A stretch of 64,000 nucleotides of DNA from NCBI RefSeq assembly GCF_013031405.1, contig NZ_WPZY01000005.1, positions 1-64,000 of the forward strand, given 5' to 3'. This DNA comes from Ruegeria sp. HKCCD8929 (GTDB taxonomy: Bacteria; Pseudomonadota; Alphaproteobacteria; Rhodobacterales; Rhodobacteraceae). Below the pieces are notes generated by a model. That model was given only the letters and a program-made list of their open reading frames with translations. It made no database searches and was not told where the DNA came from. The stretch's first letter is position 1; every line of letters starts with the position of its first letter. Below are positions 27,688-36,420 of the stretch, piece by piece. The position numbers and the translations under genes are program-made.

Positions 27688-27764
27688 TAAACCGTGGATT
27701 TGTTTCCTCTTGATCTGGGCGGCCCAAGATTGCAGCCATTCCCAGAGAATCATATCTGAATGCG

Positions 27765-29639
27765 ATGAACCAACACAGCGACCCCGATTCCCAACCTCCG
27801 GTGACCGGCTATGCCTGCATCCAGCAGTATCTGAAAACGCTGGACAGCTCGCCCGGCGTGTACCGGATGCTCGATGGTGAAAGCCGGGTTTTGTACGTCG
27901 GCAAGGCGCGCAATCTGCGGGCGCGGGTGTCGAACTATGCGCGGCCCGGCCATTCGGGCCGGATCGAGCGGATGATCGCGGCCACCGCCTCGATGATGTT
28001 CCTGACCACGCGGACCGAGACCGAGGCGCTGCTGCTGGAGCAGAACCTGATCAAGCAGCTCAAGCCGAAATACAATGTGCTGCTGCGCGACGACAAGAGC
28101 TTTCCCAATATTCTGGTGGCCAAGGATCACGCCTTTCCGCAGATCAAGAAGCATCGCGGGGCGAAGAAGGAAAAGGGGACCTATTTCGGCCCCTTTGCCA
28201 GCGCTGGCGCGGTGAACCGGACGCTGAACCAGTTGCAAAAGGCGTTCCTGCTGCGCAACTGCTCGGATTCCATGTTCGACAGCCGCACCCGGCCCTGTTT
28301 GCTCTATCAGATCAAGCGGTGCTCGGGGCCGTGTGTGGGGCTGATCTCGGAAGCAGGCTATGCCGAAAGCGTCAAGGATGCCGAGCGGTTCCTGTCGGGG
28401 CGATCGACCAAGGTGCAGGAGGAACTGGCTGAGCAGATGATGACGGCGTCCGCGGCGATGGAGTTCGAGCGCGCCGCCGGTCTGCGCGACCGCATCCGGG
28501 CGCTGACGCAGGTGCAGTCGAGCCAGGGCATCAACCCGCGTGGAGTAACGGAGGCGGATGTCGTGGCGCTGCACATGGAAAGCGGGCAGGCCTGCGTTCA
28601 GGTGTTCTTTATCCGCGCCAATCAGAACTGGGGGAACCGGGATTTTTACCCCCGCGTCGGCCCGGATGTATCGGCAGCCGAAGCGATGGAGGCCTTTCTT
28701 GGTCAGTTCTACGACAACAAGGAGCCGCCCCGGCAGCTGATCCTGTCGGATGCCATCGAAAACGCCGACCTGATGGGCGAGGCGCTGTCTGAGAAGGCGG
28801 GCCGCAAGGTCGAGTTGCTGGTGCCCCAGCGCGGGGAAAAGGCGGAACTGGTCTCGGGTGCGCTGCGCAATGCGCGGGAGTCGCTGGCGCGGCGCATGTC
28901 GGAAAGCGCGACCCAGGCCAAGCTGCTGCGCGGGGTGGCCGAGGCGTTCGATCTGGACGGGCCTCCGAACCGGATCGAGGTCTATGACAACAGCCATATT
29001 CAGGGCACCAACGCGGTGGGCGGCATGATCGTGGCGGGCCCCGAGGGCTGGATAAAGAACGCGTATCGCAAGTTCAACATCCGTGGTGACGATCTGACCC
29101 CCGGTGACGATTTCGGCATGATGAAAGAGGTGCTGACCCGCCGCTTTACCCGCCTGCTGAAAGAGGACCCGGATCGCGACAAGGGCCTGTGGCCCGATCT
29201 GCTGCTGATCGACGGCGGTGCCGGGCAGGTGAGCGCGGTGCATGAGATCATGGTGACCCACGGGGTCGAGGACATCCCCATGGTCGGTGTCGCCAAGGGC
29301 ATCGACCGCGATCACGGCAAAGAAGAATTTCACCGGATCGGTCAGCGGCCCTTTGCGCTCAGACGCAACGACCCGGTGCTCTACTTCATCCAGCGGCTGC
29401 GGGATGAGGCGCACCGCTTTGCCATCGGTACCCACCGCGCCAAGCGGGCCAAGGCGGTTGGCGCGACGCCGCTTGATGAAATCCCTGGCGTTGGTGCCAC
29501 CCGCAAACGCGCGCTGCTGGCCCATTTCGGCAGTGCCAAGGCGGTCAGCCGGGCCAATCTGGCGGACCTGAAGGCGGTGGACGGGATCTCGGAAGGGTTG
29601 GCGCAGAAGGTCTACGATTTCTTCCACGAAAAGGGCTAG
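27765..29639 (+). CDS. uvrC: Excinuclease ABC subunit C
   Basis: 624 residues. The GIY-YIG nuclease domain is at the start ([17 protein letters not shown]), then a UVR motif (about 220-250), the RNase H-like C-terminal nuclease with Y-D-N-S-H and [10 protein letters not shown], and two helix-hairpin-helix elements at the end ([15 protein letters not shown]). It makes both incisions around lesions in nucleotide excision repair. Its stop overlaps the convergent EamA stop by two bases. Confidence 0.97.
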   Translation: MNQHSDPDSQPPVTGYACIQQYLKTLDSSPGVYRMLDGESRVLYVGKARNLRARVSNYARPGHSGRIERMIAATASMMFLTTRTETEALLLEQNLIKQLKPKYNVLLRDDKSFPNILVAKDHAFPQIKKHRGAKKEKGTYFGPFASAGAVNRTLNQLQKAFLLRNCSDSMFDSRTRPCLLYQIKRCSGPCVGLISEAGYAESVKDAERFLSGRSTKVQEELAEQMMTASAAMEFERAAGLRDRIRALTQVQSSQGINPRGVTEADVVALHMESGQACVQVFFIRANQNWGNRDFYPRVGPDVSAAEAMEAFLGQFYDNKEPPRQLILSDAIENADLMGEALSEKAGRKVELLVPQRGEKAELVSGALRNARESLARRMSESATQAKLLRGVAEAFDLDGPPNRIEVYDNSHIQGTNAVGGMIVAGPEGWIKNAYRKFNIRGDDLTPGDDFGMMKEVLTRRFTRLLKEDPDRDKGLWPDLLLIDGGAGQVSAVHEIMVTHGVEDIPMVGVAKGIDRDHGKEEFHRIGQRPFALRRNDPVLYFIQRLRDEAHRFAIGTHRAKRAKAVGATPLDEIPGVGATRKRALLAHFGSAKAVSRANLADLKAVDGISEGLAQKVYDFFHEKG

Positions 29640-30526
29640 GCGCTGACCCTTTTGCCCCGCCACAGGATGTAGAGGCCCGAGGCCACGATCAGCGTGCAGC
29701 CCGTCAGCATGTGCGCCTCCAGCCGCTCACCGAACAGGACGATGCCCAGCCCGATGCCGAAGAGCAGGCGGGAGTAGCGGAACGGTGTCACGGCGGACAC
29801 CTCGCCGGTGCGCATGGCCTTCATCAGGGCGGAGTAGGCGATGACGCCCCAGAACACCGCGCTCGTCAGTTGCAGGCTGGCGGTGGCGGTGAGGGGGACC
29901 AGGGCGATGCCCTCCCAAAACGAATAAAGAACCCCTGCCACCACAATCGACAGGAAACCGTAGAACCCCAGAACATCGGTGCCAAGCGTCGCTGGTGCCG
30001 CGCGGCTGGCCAGATCGCGCCCGGCAAAGCCCAGCATTCCGAGCACGGCGAGGATGGACAGCGGCGAAAAGCTCTCACCGGTGGGGCGGATGATGATCAG
30101 CACTCCGATCAGGCCGATCAGAATCGCGCTCCACCGCCGCCAGCCGACCTGTTCGCCAAAGACCAGCGCGGCGCCCGCGACGACCACCAGCGGCGTGGCC
30201 TGCAGGATCACAGTGGCCGAAGAGAGCGGGGTCAGCGCGATGGCGAGAACGTAGAACAGGCGGCCCAGCACCTCGAACAGCACCCGCAAGCGCATCGGTG
30301 GCGACAGCACGTCCGGATGCAGCAGCCGCGCGCCGCGCCAGCGTGCGATGCAGCCAAAGACCAGCGCGCCGCCAAGCCCGAACAGGATCAGGATCTGCCC
30401 GACCGGAAGCGTGGCGGAGGCGGCCTTCAGCAAGGCGTCTTCGAGGGCAAAGCCTGCCATCGCTGCGATCATCCAACCGCTGCCGATCAGGTTTGACCGG
30501 TGGTCCGTTTGAATATGCGCTGTCAT
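29636..30526 (-). CDS. DMT superfamily (EamA) transporter
   Basis: 296 residues with about ten membrane segments in two EamA repeats. Small-molecule exporter of unknown substrate; the second of this family in the window, and not closely similar to the first. Tail to tail with uvrC. The 217 bp upstream are shared with pgsA, which is divergent from it. Confidence 0.9.
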   Translation of the reverse strand: MTAHIQTDHRSNLIGSGWMIAAMAGFALEDALLKAASATLPVGQILILFGLGGALVFGCIARWRGARLLHPDVLSPPMRLRVLFEVLGRLFYVLAIALTPLSSATVILQATPLVVVAGAALVFGEQVGWRRWSAILIGLIGVLIIIRPTGESFSPLSILAVLGMLGFAGRDLASRAAPATLGTDVLGFYGFLSIVVAGVLYSFWEGIALVPLTATASLQLTSAVFWGVIAYSALMKAMRTGEVSAVTPFRYSRLLFGIGLGIVLFGERLEAHMLTGCTLIVASGLYILWRGKRVSA

Positions 30527-30703
30527 GATGCCTGCCGTCGCATTGCCCGGATCAATACGGGTCGCGTTCCCTGACCCATTTCACGGGGCTCAATCTGACC
30601 GGGAATGGACGCGGAGCCAAGGGGCATCTCACGCCTTGCTGTACGCCGGGCTTTCGTCCGAAATGCCGCAGGTGTTTGTGGGCCATGCAGTTTTTCCACG
30701 GCC

Positions 30704-30734
30704 CGGCTTTCATGTCCGAAAGCCGCGATATAAT
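30704..30734 (+). promoter_or_regulatory. pgsA promoter region with hairpin and perfect -10
   Basis: CGGCTTTC (30704-30711) and GAAAGCCG (30718-30725) form a perfect 8-bp hairpin, followed at 30729-30734 by TATAAT. The pgsA ATG is at 30744, only 9 bases after the hexamer, so transcription from here would start within about 0-3 bases of the ATG. A related copy of the upstream sequence occurs at about 30648-30670. Confidence 0.5.
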
Positions 30735-30743
30735 GTCCGGCTC

Positions 30744-31412
30744 ATGAAATGGAACCTGCCCAATATCCTGACCCTGCTGCGCCTGCTTGCGGCGCCCGGT
30801 CTGGCCGTGATGTTTCTCTACTTCACCCGCCCTTACGCGGACTGGTTCGCGCTGGTCCTGTTCGTGACCGCCGCCGTGACCGACTGGTTCGACGGCTATC
30901 TGGCGCGGGCGTGGAAACAGGAAACCAAGATGGGTGCGATGATGGACCCGATCGCCGACAAGGCGATGGTGGTGATCGCGCTGATGATCCTCGTGGGCTA
31001 TTCGACCGAGCACTGGACCCCATGGCTGGTTTTGCCCGCCACCGTGATCCTGTTTCGCGAGGTTTTTGTCTCGGGACTGCGCGAGTATCTGGGCGATGTG
31101 GCAGGCACGCTCAAGGTCACTAATCTGGCCAAGTGGAAGACCACCGCGCAGATGATCGCGATTGCGGTGCTGTTCAGTCAGGGGATCTTTGAGCATTACG
31201 CTGTCATGTCTTCCATTGGCATGGACGAACACATCAGATCAGAGGTACTTGCCGGAAACATTTCCGACGAAGTGGGATTGAGGTGGAAAGTAGAAGCGAT
31301 GAATTGGGCCGGGCAAATCGGCTTGTGGCTGCTATGGCTCGCGGCGGGTCTGACATTGATCACGGGCTATGACTACCTACGTAAAGCCATGCCACATCTG
31401 AAGGAGACGTAA
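30744..31412 (+). CDS. pgsA: CDP-diacylglycerol-glycerol-3-phosphate 3-phosphatidyltransferase
   Basis: 222 residues from ATG 30744, the canonical N-terminus K-W-N-L-P-N-I-L-T. The full CDP-alcohol phosphotransferase motif is present: D47, D50-G51, A54-R55, G64, D68 and D72. It makes phosphatidylglycerophosphate, precursor of phosphatidylglycerol, at the inner membrane, with several membrane helices. It is followed by moaD after 3 bases and moaE after that, so the three are one operon. The reading frame continues upstream to 30525, but nothing conserved lies there. Confidence 0.95.
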   Translation: MKWNLPNILTLLRLLAAPGLAVMFLYFTRPYADWFALVLFVTAAVTDWFDGYLARAWKQETKMGAMMDPIADKAMVVIALMILVGYSTEHWTPWLVLPATVILFREVFVSGLREYLGDVAGTLKVTNLAKWKTTAQMIAIAVLFSQGIFEHYAVMSSIGMDEHIRSEVLAGNISDEVGLRWKVEAMNWAGQIGLWLLWLAAGLTLITGYDYLRKAMPHLKET

Positions 31413-31415
31413 GGG

Positions 31416-31661
31416 ATGGATGTGCTCTATTTCGCCTGGGTCCGGGAACGGATCGGCCTGCCGAAAGAGCGGGTCGAGACCAATGCCGCCACCGTCTCGG
31501 ATCTGGTCACCGAGTTGCGCGCACGCGAACCGCGGTATGAGGCCGCCTTTGCCGATCTCTCGGCGCTGCGGGTGGCGCTGGATCAGGAGCTGTCCGATTT
31601 CGATGCCCCGCTGTCGGGCGTGCGCGAGGTGGCGTTCTTTCCGCCGATGACCGGAGGCTGA
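31416..31661 (+). CDS. moaD: Molybdopterin synthase sulfur carrier subunit
   Basis: 81 residues, the family length, ending in the essential double Gly (M-T-G-G) that is thiocarboxylated. Starts M-D-V-L-Y-F-A-W-V-R-E-R-I-G as usual in Rhodobacterales. It donates sulfur to precursor Z in molybdenum cofactor synthesis, pairing with MoaE encoded next. The spacing of 3 bases from pgsA and 4 bases to moaE argues for co-translation. Confidence 0.95.
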   Translation: MDVLYFAWVRERIGLPKERVETNAATVSDLVTELRAREPRYEAAFADLSALRVALDQELSDFDAPLSGVREVAFFPPMTGG

Positions 31662-31665
31662 GCCG

Positions 31666-32109
31666 GTGCGCATCGCCGTGCAGGAAGAAGAGTTCGATCT
31701 GGGCGCCGAGGCCAATGCCTTTGCCGCAGGCGGTACTGCAGATGGCGCCATCGTGACCTTCACCGGCGTGGTGCGCGATCTGGCGCGCGGCGATCTGGAT
31801 GTGATGGAGATCGAGCACTATCCCGGCATGACGGAAAAGGCGATTGCCAAGATCGCCGATGAGGCCAAAGCCCGCTGGTCGCTGGGCGACGTGCTGGTGA
31901 TCCACCGCCATGGCCGTCTGGCGCCCGGTGACAAGATCATGATGGTCGCCACCGCCGCCCCGCACCGCAAGGACGCCTTTGAGGCGGCAGAATACCTGAT
32001 GGACTACCTGAAGTCCCGCGCCCCGTTCTGGAAGAAAGAGATCACGTCGGACGGCGCCGATTGGGTGGCCGCGAAAGACGAGGACGAGGACGCGCTGGGG
32101 CGGTGGTAG
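31666..32109 (+). CDS. moaE: Molybdopterin synthase catalytic subunit
   Basis: 147 residues starting with GTG at 31666. Conserved G-A-I-V-T-F-T-G-V-V-R-D, E-H-Y-P-G-M-T, I-H-R-H-G-R-L-A-P-G-D and W-K-K-E as in MoaE. With MoaD it converts cyclic pyranopterin monophosphate to molybdopterin. A moaB gene is at 47.5 kb, but moaA/moaC are not in the window. Confidence 0.96.
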   Translation: MRIAVQEEEFDLGAEANAFAAGGTADGAIVTFTGVVRDLARGDLDVMEIEHYPGMTEKAIAKIADEAKARWSLGDVLVIHRHGRLAPGDKIMMVATAAPHRKDAFEAAEYLMDYLKSRAPFWKKEITSDGADWVAAKDEDEDALGRW

Positions 32110-32205
32110 ATCCGCCGGATCGCGCTGACCCGACCGGTTTCATGTAATCTGAGCCGCCGTTCCAATCCTGGCACCCAGCCCGGAATCAAGGCACGCAGTG
32201 CCGCC

Positions 32206-32338
32206 GGGCAGCGCCCGACCGCCCCTATGGGCGGGCGCTATGTTGACGTTCGTGTCCCGTACAGAGGAGGGGTATGATGGCCCCATAAAGTGAAGACCAT
32301 TGACGGCAGGGGCGCCCACCCGCGGTCGGGCGCTGCCC
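32206..32338. repeat. 17-bp perfect inverted repeat with an alternative local hairpin
   Basis: GGGCAGCGCCCGACCGC (32206-32222) is perfectly complementary to GCGGTCGGGCGCTGCCC (32322-32338), 99 bases apart. The left arm can instead fold locally: AGCGC and CCGCCC (32210-32225) pair with GGGCGG and GCGCT (32230-32240) with a CCGA bulge. The two folds exclude each other, as in attenuators. It fills the gap after moaE, before the converging 106-aa gene. No credible reading frame spans it. Confidence 0.6.
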
Positions 32339-32404
32339 TCTGTTCGAGTATCAGGTGGATAGTGTTTCCCAGGGTCAATTTTGCCGGGAATGCCAGGATT
32401 TGTG

Positions 32405-32725
32405 TCACTCCCCCCGCGCCAACTGCCCCCGCAGTTCTTCCGCCTCCTGCCGTGCGTCGCGGAGGCCCTCCATAGCGGCGGACAGCTCGGCTTCGGTCTG
32501 GGTGAGTTGGTTGGTCAGTTCGGCTTCGCGCTGCTGCAGGTAGGTGATCGCCTGATCCCTGGTCTCCTCGGCCTCGTGCAACTCCTGGCTCATGCGGTCC
32601 AGATCGGCCACATCGCTCTGGCGGACGCGGGACAGGCGGTGGATCAGCCAGTTGGCGAACCAGCCCATGCAAAAGGCCACGAACAGGATGATGGCGGTGG
32701 CGATGATGAATTCGGTTCTGTTCAT
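32405..32725 (-). CDS. Membrane-anchored coiled-coil protein
   Basis: 106 residues from ATG 32725. A single hydrophobic helix near the start (F-I-I-A-T-A-I-I-L-F-V-A-F-C-M-G-W-F) is followed by an acidic/basic heptad-rich segment (about 35-100) that should form a coiled coil. It begins 1 base after the OmpA-family gene stop, so the two are co-translated. Function unknown; probably an inner-membrane partner of that envelope protein. Homologues in Rhodobacterales are expected at the same place. Confidence 0.8.
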   Translation of the reverse strand: MNRTEFIIATAIILFVAFCMGWFANWLIHRLSRVRQSDVADLDRMSQELHEAEETRDQAITYLQQREAELTNQLTQTEAELSAAMEGLRDARQEAEELRGQLARGE

Positions 32726-32726
32726 G

Positions 32727-34655
32727 TCACTGGTCCTCTGCGCCCTCTGTCGAGGCGCCGTCTGTCTCATCCGCAGGCGCCGTTTCCGCCGCCTCGGGGC
32801 CGGGGCTTTCGATGGCTTCCAGCCCGGTTTCCACCTCTTCAATCGGTTCCGGGCGGATCAGGCGGAACTCGATGCGGCGGTTTTCCTCGCGCCCCGCTTC
32901 AGTGTCGTTATCCGCGATCGGCTGGCTTTCGCCATAACCCACGGCGGCATAGGTCGAGGTCAGCACCCGCCGCGACCGCAACTCGTTCAGGATGGACTGG
33001 GCCCGTGCCTGGCTGAGCTGCTGGTTCATCTCTTCACGGCCCTGGCTGTCGGTGTGGCCCTGGATCTCCATCCGGATTGGCCCGCATTCGCGCAGCAGGT
33101 CGGCAATGCTGTTGAGCGTGTCCAGCGAGCCCGAGGCCACCGTGGCCGAGCCCGGCTCGAACGCGATCTTGTTGGCCTGCTGCATCTCGGCGATCTGCTC
33201 TTCGCAGAATTCCGGGTCGGGCAGGGCGTCTTCGGGTTCGGGCGGTTCCTGATAGGTAATCGACAGGTCGAAATCCTGCGCCTCGCCCAGCTTTTCCGAG
33301 AGCAGCCCGGCGATCTCGGCGCTGGCATCCGCGTCATGGCTCATCCCGCTGAGCACGACGTTGTCAGGCGTGACGGTTAGCGCGCCGTTGTTCAGCCGCG
33401 ACAGCGCCTCGAGCCCGGCCAGCACCCGCACCGGCCAGTCTGCGGGCAGGTCAGGCACCACGCGCGTTGCGGTGTGCACGGCGGTCGAGCCAAAGGCCGC
33501 GCGGGCGTAGCTGTCGGTCATGTCGCGCAGGGTCTCGTCGCCGACCCGGCCCCGCAGCTGCACCAGCCCCTCGGGGCTGAGCGTGGCGGTGAACTCGGAG
33601 GGACCTGCAGTGTTGGCAACCTCGGGCTCGGGCAGGACGGCGTGCAGGGCAAAGACCTTGGGCAGGCTGGTCTCAAGCTCTCCGACAACCCGGTCGAAAT
33701 CGGCCTGATCGGTGCCCTGCTGGGCGATCAGAGTGATGTCAGCGTCGGCGATGGTGACCGAGCCCCGGCCCAACTCGGCCAGCGCGCTGATGCTGAGTTC
33801 GGCTGCCTGTGCCCAATTGGGTGACGGCACGCCCAGCCCGATGGTGCAGTTGGCCCGGCCTTCCAGCCCGGCCCTGTGCGCGGCCGCGACGATGCGGTTG
33901 CGGGCGGTGTCATCCTGGGCCGAGCAGGCGTCGAACCGGGCGCCCTCATCGCCGATCAGGAACCGCAGGGTGAACGGCGTGATGACCGGGCGCGGGGCCG
34001 AGATCGACAATCCGATCCGCAGGCTGGGTGGCGCGGCGCGGGTCAGCTCCTGTTCCAGCCGGGCCTTTTCCTCGGGGCTGTCCGAGATCGCGGTGATCTT
34101 GACCAGCCCGGCACTGGCCGAGACCTTGGCGCGCGGCAGTTTCGACAGCGCCAGCACCGCAAAGGCCATCGCGTCGTCCCACCCGGCGGGTTTGGGATAG
34201 TCGGCGGTTTCCATCAGATCGGTCACCAGTGCCTGCCGGTCGAGTTTCTGCAGCGCTTCCGCCAACGCCTCGCGATCCTCGCTGGCCGGGATCAGGCCGA
34301 TGATCGAGATGCCGCTGTCATTGCGCAGGATCTCGGCCGAAAAGCGTGGGGGTGCCAGATCCGCGGTGGGCGCCACATCCATTCCGTCGATGACGCGAGA
34401 GGGGTCGACCTCATCCCCCGCGACGGTCAGCGCGTTGAACCGGGTGGCCTCGTCCGGGGCGGTGCCGGTGATGACGACCCGCAACCCGTCCGACTGAACC
34501 TCGGCCCAGTCGTGCCCCTTGGTATCAAGGGCCCGCCGCACCACGATTTCCGAGTTCCTCTCGACCGCGGTGACCGCGTAGCTTGCGCCGATCAGGCACA
34601 GACCCGCGGCCAGAACAAAGGTCAGAACGACCACGATGGAAAAGGATGGGCGCAT
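32727..34655 (-). CDS. OmpA-family protein with N-terminal membrane anchor
   Basis: 642 residues from ATG 34655. An N-terminal hydrophobic segment (F-S-I-V-V-V-L-T-F-V-L-A-A-G-L) anchors or exports it. Several hundred residues contain repeated BON-like units. The C-terminal OmpA-like peptidoglycan-binding domain (about 500-615) shows I-Q-G-H-T-D-S-Q-G and G-E-S-Q-P-I-A-D-N-D-T. A Glu/Pro-rich tail follows. It should link the membrane to peptidoglycan. Role unknown; it is longer than ordinary OmpA proteins. It reads on from ubiA with a 64-bp gap and is coupled to the coiled-coil gene. Confidence 0.87.
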   Translation of the reverse strand: MRPSFSIVVVLTFVLAAGLCLIGASYAVTAVERNSEIVVRRALDTKGHDWAEVQSDGLRVVITGTAPDEATRFNALTVAGDEVDPSRVIDGMDVAPTADLAPPRFSAEILRNDSGISIIGLIPASEDREALAEALQKLDRQALVTDLMETADYPKPAGWDDAMAFAVLALSKLPRAKVSASAGLVKITAISDSPEEKARLEQELTRAAPPSLRIGLSISAPRPVITPFTLRFLIGDEGARFDACSAQDDTARNRIVAAAHRAGLEGRANCTIGLGVPSPNWAQAAELSISALAELGRGSVTIADADITLIAQQGTDQADFDRVVGELETSLPKVFALHAVLPEPEVANTAGPSEFTATLSPEGLVQLRGRVGDETLRDMTDSYARAAFGSTAVHTATRVVPDLPADWPVRVLAGLEALSRLNNGALTVTPDNVVLSGMSHDADASAEIAGLLSEKLGEAQDFDLSITYQEPPEPEDALPDPEFCEEQIAEMQQANKIAFEPGSATVASGSLDTLNSIADLLRECGPIRMEIQGHTDSQGREEMNQQLSQARAQSILNELRSRRVLTSTYAAVGYGESQPIADNDTEAGREENRRIEFRLIRPEPIEEVETGLEAIESPGPEAAETAPADETDGASTEGAEDQ

Positions 34656-34719
34656 GGGCAGCTTATGTCTTGTCCGGTCTTTCGGGCGAAGTCTTACAGG
34701 CCCCCGCCCCGGGGTGCAA

Positions 34720-35682
34720 TCACACCAGCAGGGCGGCACCAAGGAAGATCAGCGGAATAAGGCCGGTGTCGCGATTGGCCCAGAACAGTTGCAGTAGCTT
34801 GGCGTTGTCCTCGATGTCGAGGCCGCGCAACTGCCAGGCCATGTGCCAGCCCATGGCCCAGGGCGCGGCGATGGCCAGTACCAGTGCCAGAATCGAGGCA
34901 TCGGGCAGCGCCGCCTCGATCACCGCCAGCCCCATCAGGGTGACGGTGGCGACCAGAAAATACTTCATCCAGCGTGCCGTGTCGGTGCCGAACAGGCGGG
35001 CGGTGGATTTCACCCCGATCAGCGCGTCATCCTCGGTGTCCTGATGCGCATAGATCGTGTCATAGAACAGCGTCCAGGCGATGCCCGCGCCGTAAAGCAG
35101 CACCGCGGGCCAGCCCAGCGAGCCGCTATGCGCGGTCCAGGCCAGCAGCGCGCCCCAGTTGAAGGCCAGCCCCAGAAACGCCTGCGGCCACCAGGTGAAT
35201 CGCTTGGCAAAGGGATAGATCGTGACCGGCAACAGCGACAGCACGCCCATGGCGATTGCGGCGCGGTTGAAGGTCAGCAGGATCGCCAGCCCCAGCAGCG
35301 ACTGGATCACCATCCACACCACCGCCTGTTTCACCGTCACCTGGCCCGAGGGGAGCGGGCGCGACCGTGTCCGCTCGACCTGGCCGTCGAAATCGCGGTC
35401 GGTGATGTCGTTCCAGGTGCAGCCTGCGCCGCGCATCACGAAGGCGCCGATGGCGCAGCCCACCGCGATCCACAGATCGCCCCAGCGCGGGTCGCCGCCG
35501 TCGAGCATGGCCAAGAGCAGCCCCCACCAGCAGGGAATCAGCAACAGCCACGTGCCGATGGGCCGGTCGGCGCGGCTGAGCCGAAGATAGGGCCGGGCAA
35601 ACGCCGGGGCATAGGTGTCGACCCAGTTGTCCGCGACCGCATCCGCGACCTGACCATCTGGTGTTGGGGCATCGCCTTGCAT
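34720..35682 (-). CDS. ubiA: 4-hydroxybenzoate octaprenyltransferase
   Basis: 320 residues from ATG 35682. Both Asp-rich motifs are present: N-D-I-T-D-R-D-F-D-G-Q-V and Y-A-H-Q-D-T-E-D-D, with R-T-R-S-R-P-L between, plus about eight membrane helices. It prenylates 4-hydroxybenzoate in ubiquinone synthesis at the inner membrane. The start is divergent from rsmE with only 12 bp between the start codons. The same substrate is degraded by PobA (19.0 kb). Confidence 0.95.
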   Translation of the reverse strand: MQGDAPTPDGQVADAVADNWVDTYAPAFARPYLRLSRADRPIGTWLLLIPCWWGLLLAMLDGGDPRWGDLWIAVGCAIGAFVMRGAGCTWNDITDRDFDGQVERTRSRPLPSGQVTVKQAVVWMVIQSLLGLAILLTFNRAAIAMGVLSLLPVTIYPFAKRFTWWPQAFLGLAFNWGALLAWTAHSGSLGWPAVLLYGAGIAWTLFYDTIYAHQDTEDDALIGVKSTARLFGTDTARWMKYFLVATVTLMGLAVIEAALPDASILALVLAIAAPWAMGWHMAWQLRGLDIEDNAKLLQLFWANRDTGLIPLIFLGAALLV

Positions 35683-35694
35683 ATGTAGGCCCTT

Positions 35695-36420
35695 ATGAGT
35701 GCAAAGATCAGGCTGTATGTAGAGCACCCTCTGGGCCCGGGGCAATCGGTAGCTTTGACGCGTGAGCATGCGCATTACCTTTTCGGCGTGATGCGGCTGT
35801 CTGCTGGCGCGCCAGTGGCCCTGTTCAACGGGCGCGACGGAGAGTGGCTGGCCGAGGTGGCCGAGGCGGGCAAGCGCGGCGGCACGCTTGTCTGCGTCGA
35901 ACAGACGCGACCCTTGCAGATGCCGCCCGATCTGTGGCTGTTCTTCGCCCCGATCAAGAAGGCGCGCACCGATTTCATCGTCGAAAAGGCCGCCGAGATG
36001 GGGGCCGCGCGGATCGTCCCGGTGCAGACCGAGTTCACCAATTCCGAACGCATCCGGCAGGACCGGTTGCAGGCCCATGCCATCGAGGCCGCCGAGCAAT
36101 GCGGCGGCACCTTCGTGCCCGAGGTCTGCGCGATGCAGAAACTCGACCGCGTGCTGGCCGACTGGCCCGAGGGGCGGCAACTGATGTTCTGCAACGAGGC
36201 CGAGGTCGGCTCGGCCCTGCGGCTGGCCGAACATGAAAAGGGGCGGCCCTGGGCGATTCTGATCGGGCCCGAGGGCGGATTCTCGGACCGCGAGCGTGCG
36301 CGTCTGACGGCGCTGCCTTATTCCCACGTGGTCACCCTCGGCCCCCGCATCCTGCGGGCGGATACGGCGGCGGTGGCGGCGCTGACGCTGTGGCAGCAGG
36401 CGTTGGGGGACTGGGGATGA
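35695..36420 (+). CDS. rsmE: 16S rRNA (uracil(1498)-N3)-methyltransferase
   Basis: 241 residues of the SPOUT methyltransferase RsmE family, with G-P-E-G-G-F-S-D-R-E and L-G-P-R-I-L-R-A-D-T-A forming the trefoil knot SAM site and an N-terminal PUA-like part. It methylates U1498 in the 30S subunit. Its TGA overlaps the next ATG (ATGA), so it is coupled to the GNAT gene. Divergent from ubiA. Confidence 0.96.
   Translation: MSAKIRLYVEHPLGPGQSVALTREHAHYLFGVMRLSAGAPVALFNGRDGEWLAEVAEAGKRGGTLVCVEQTRPLQMPPDLWLFFAPIKKARTDFIVEKAAEMGAARIVPVQTEFTNSERIRQDRLQAHAIEAAEQCGGTFVPEVCAMQKLDRVLADWPEGRQLMFCNEAEVGSALRLAEHEKGRPWAILIGPEGGFSDRERARLTALPYSHVVTLGPRILRADTAAVAALTLWQQALGDWG

Noticed and set aside
27750-29663. 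637-residue open frame antisense to uvrC
   Set aside because: Its sequence has shadow-frame composition (His/Arg/Gln-rich) and no domains, while uvrC is complete.
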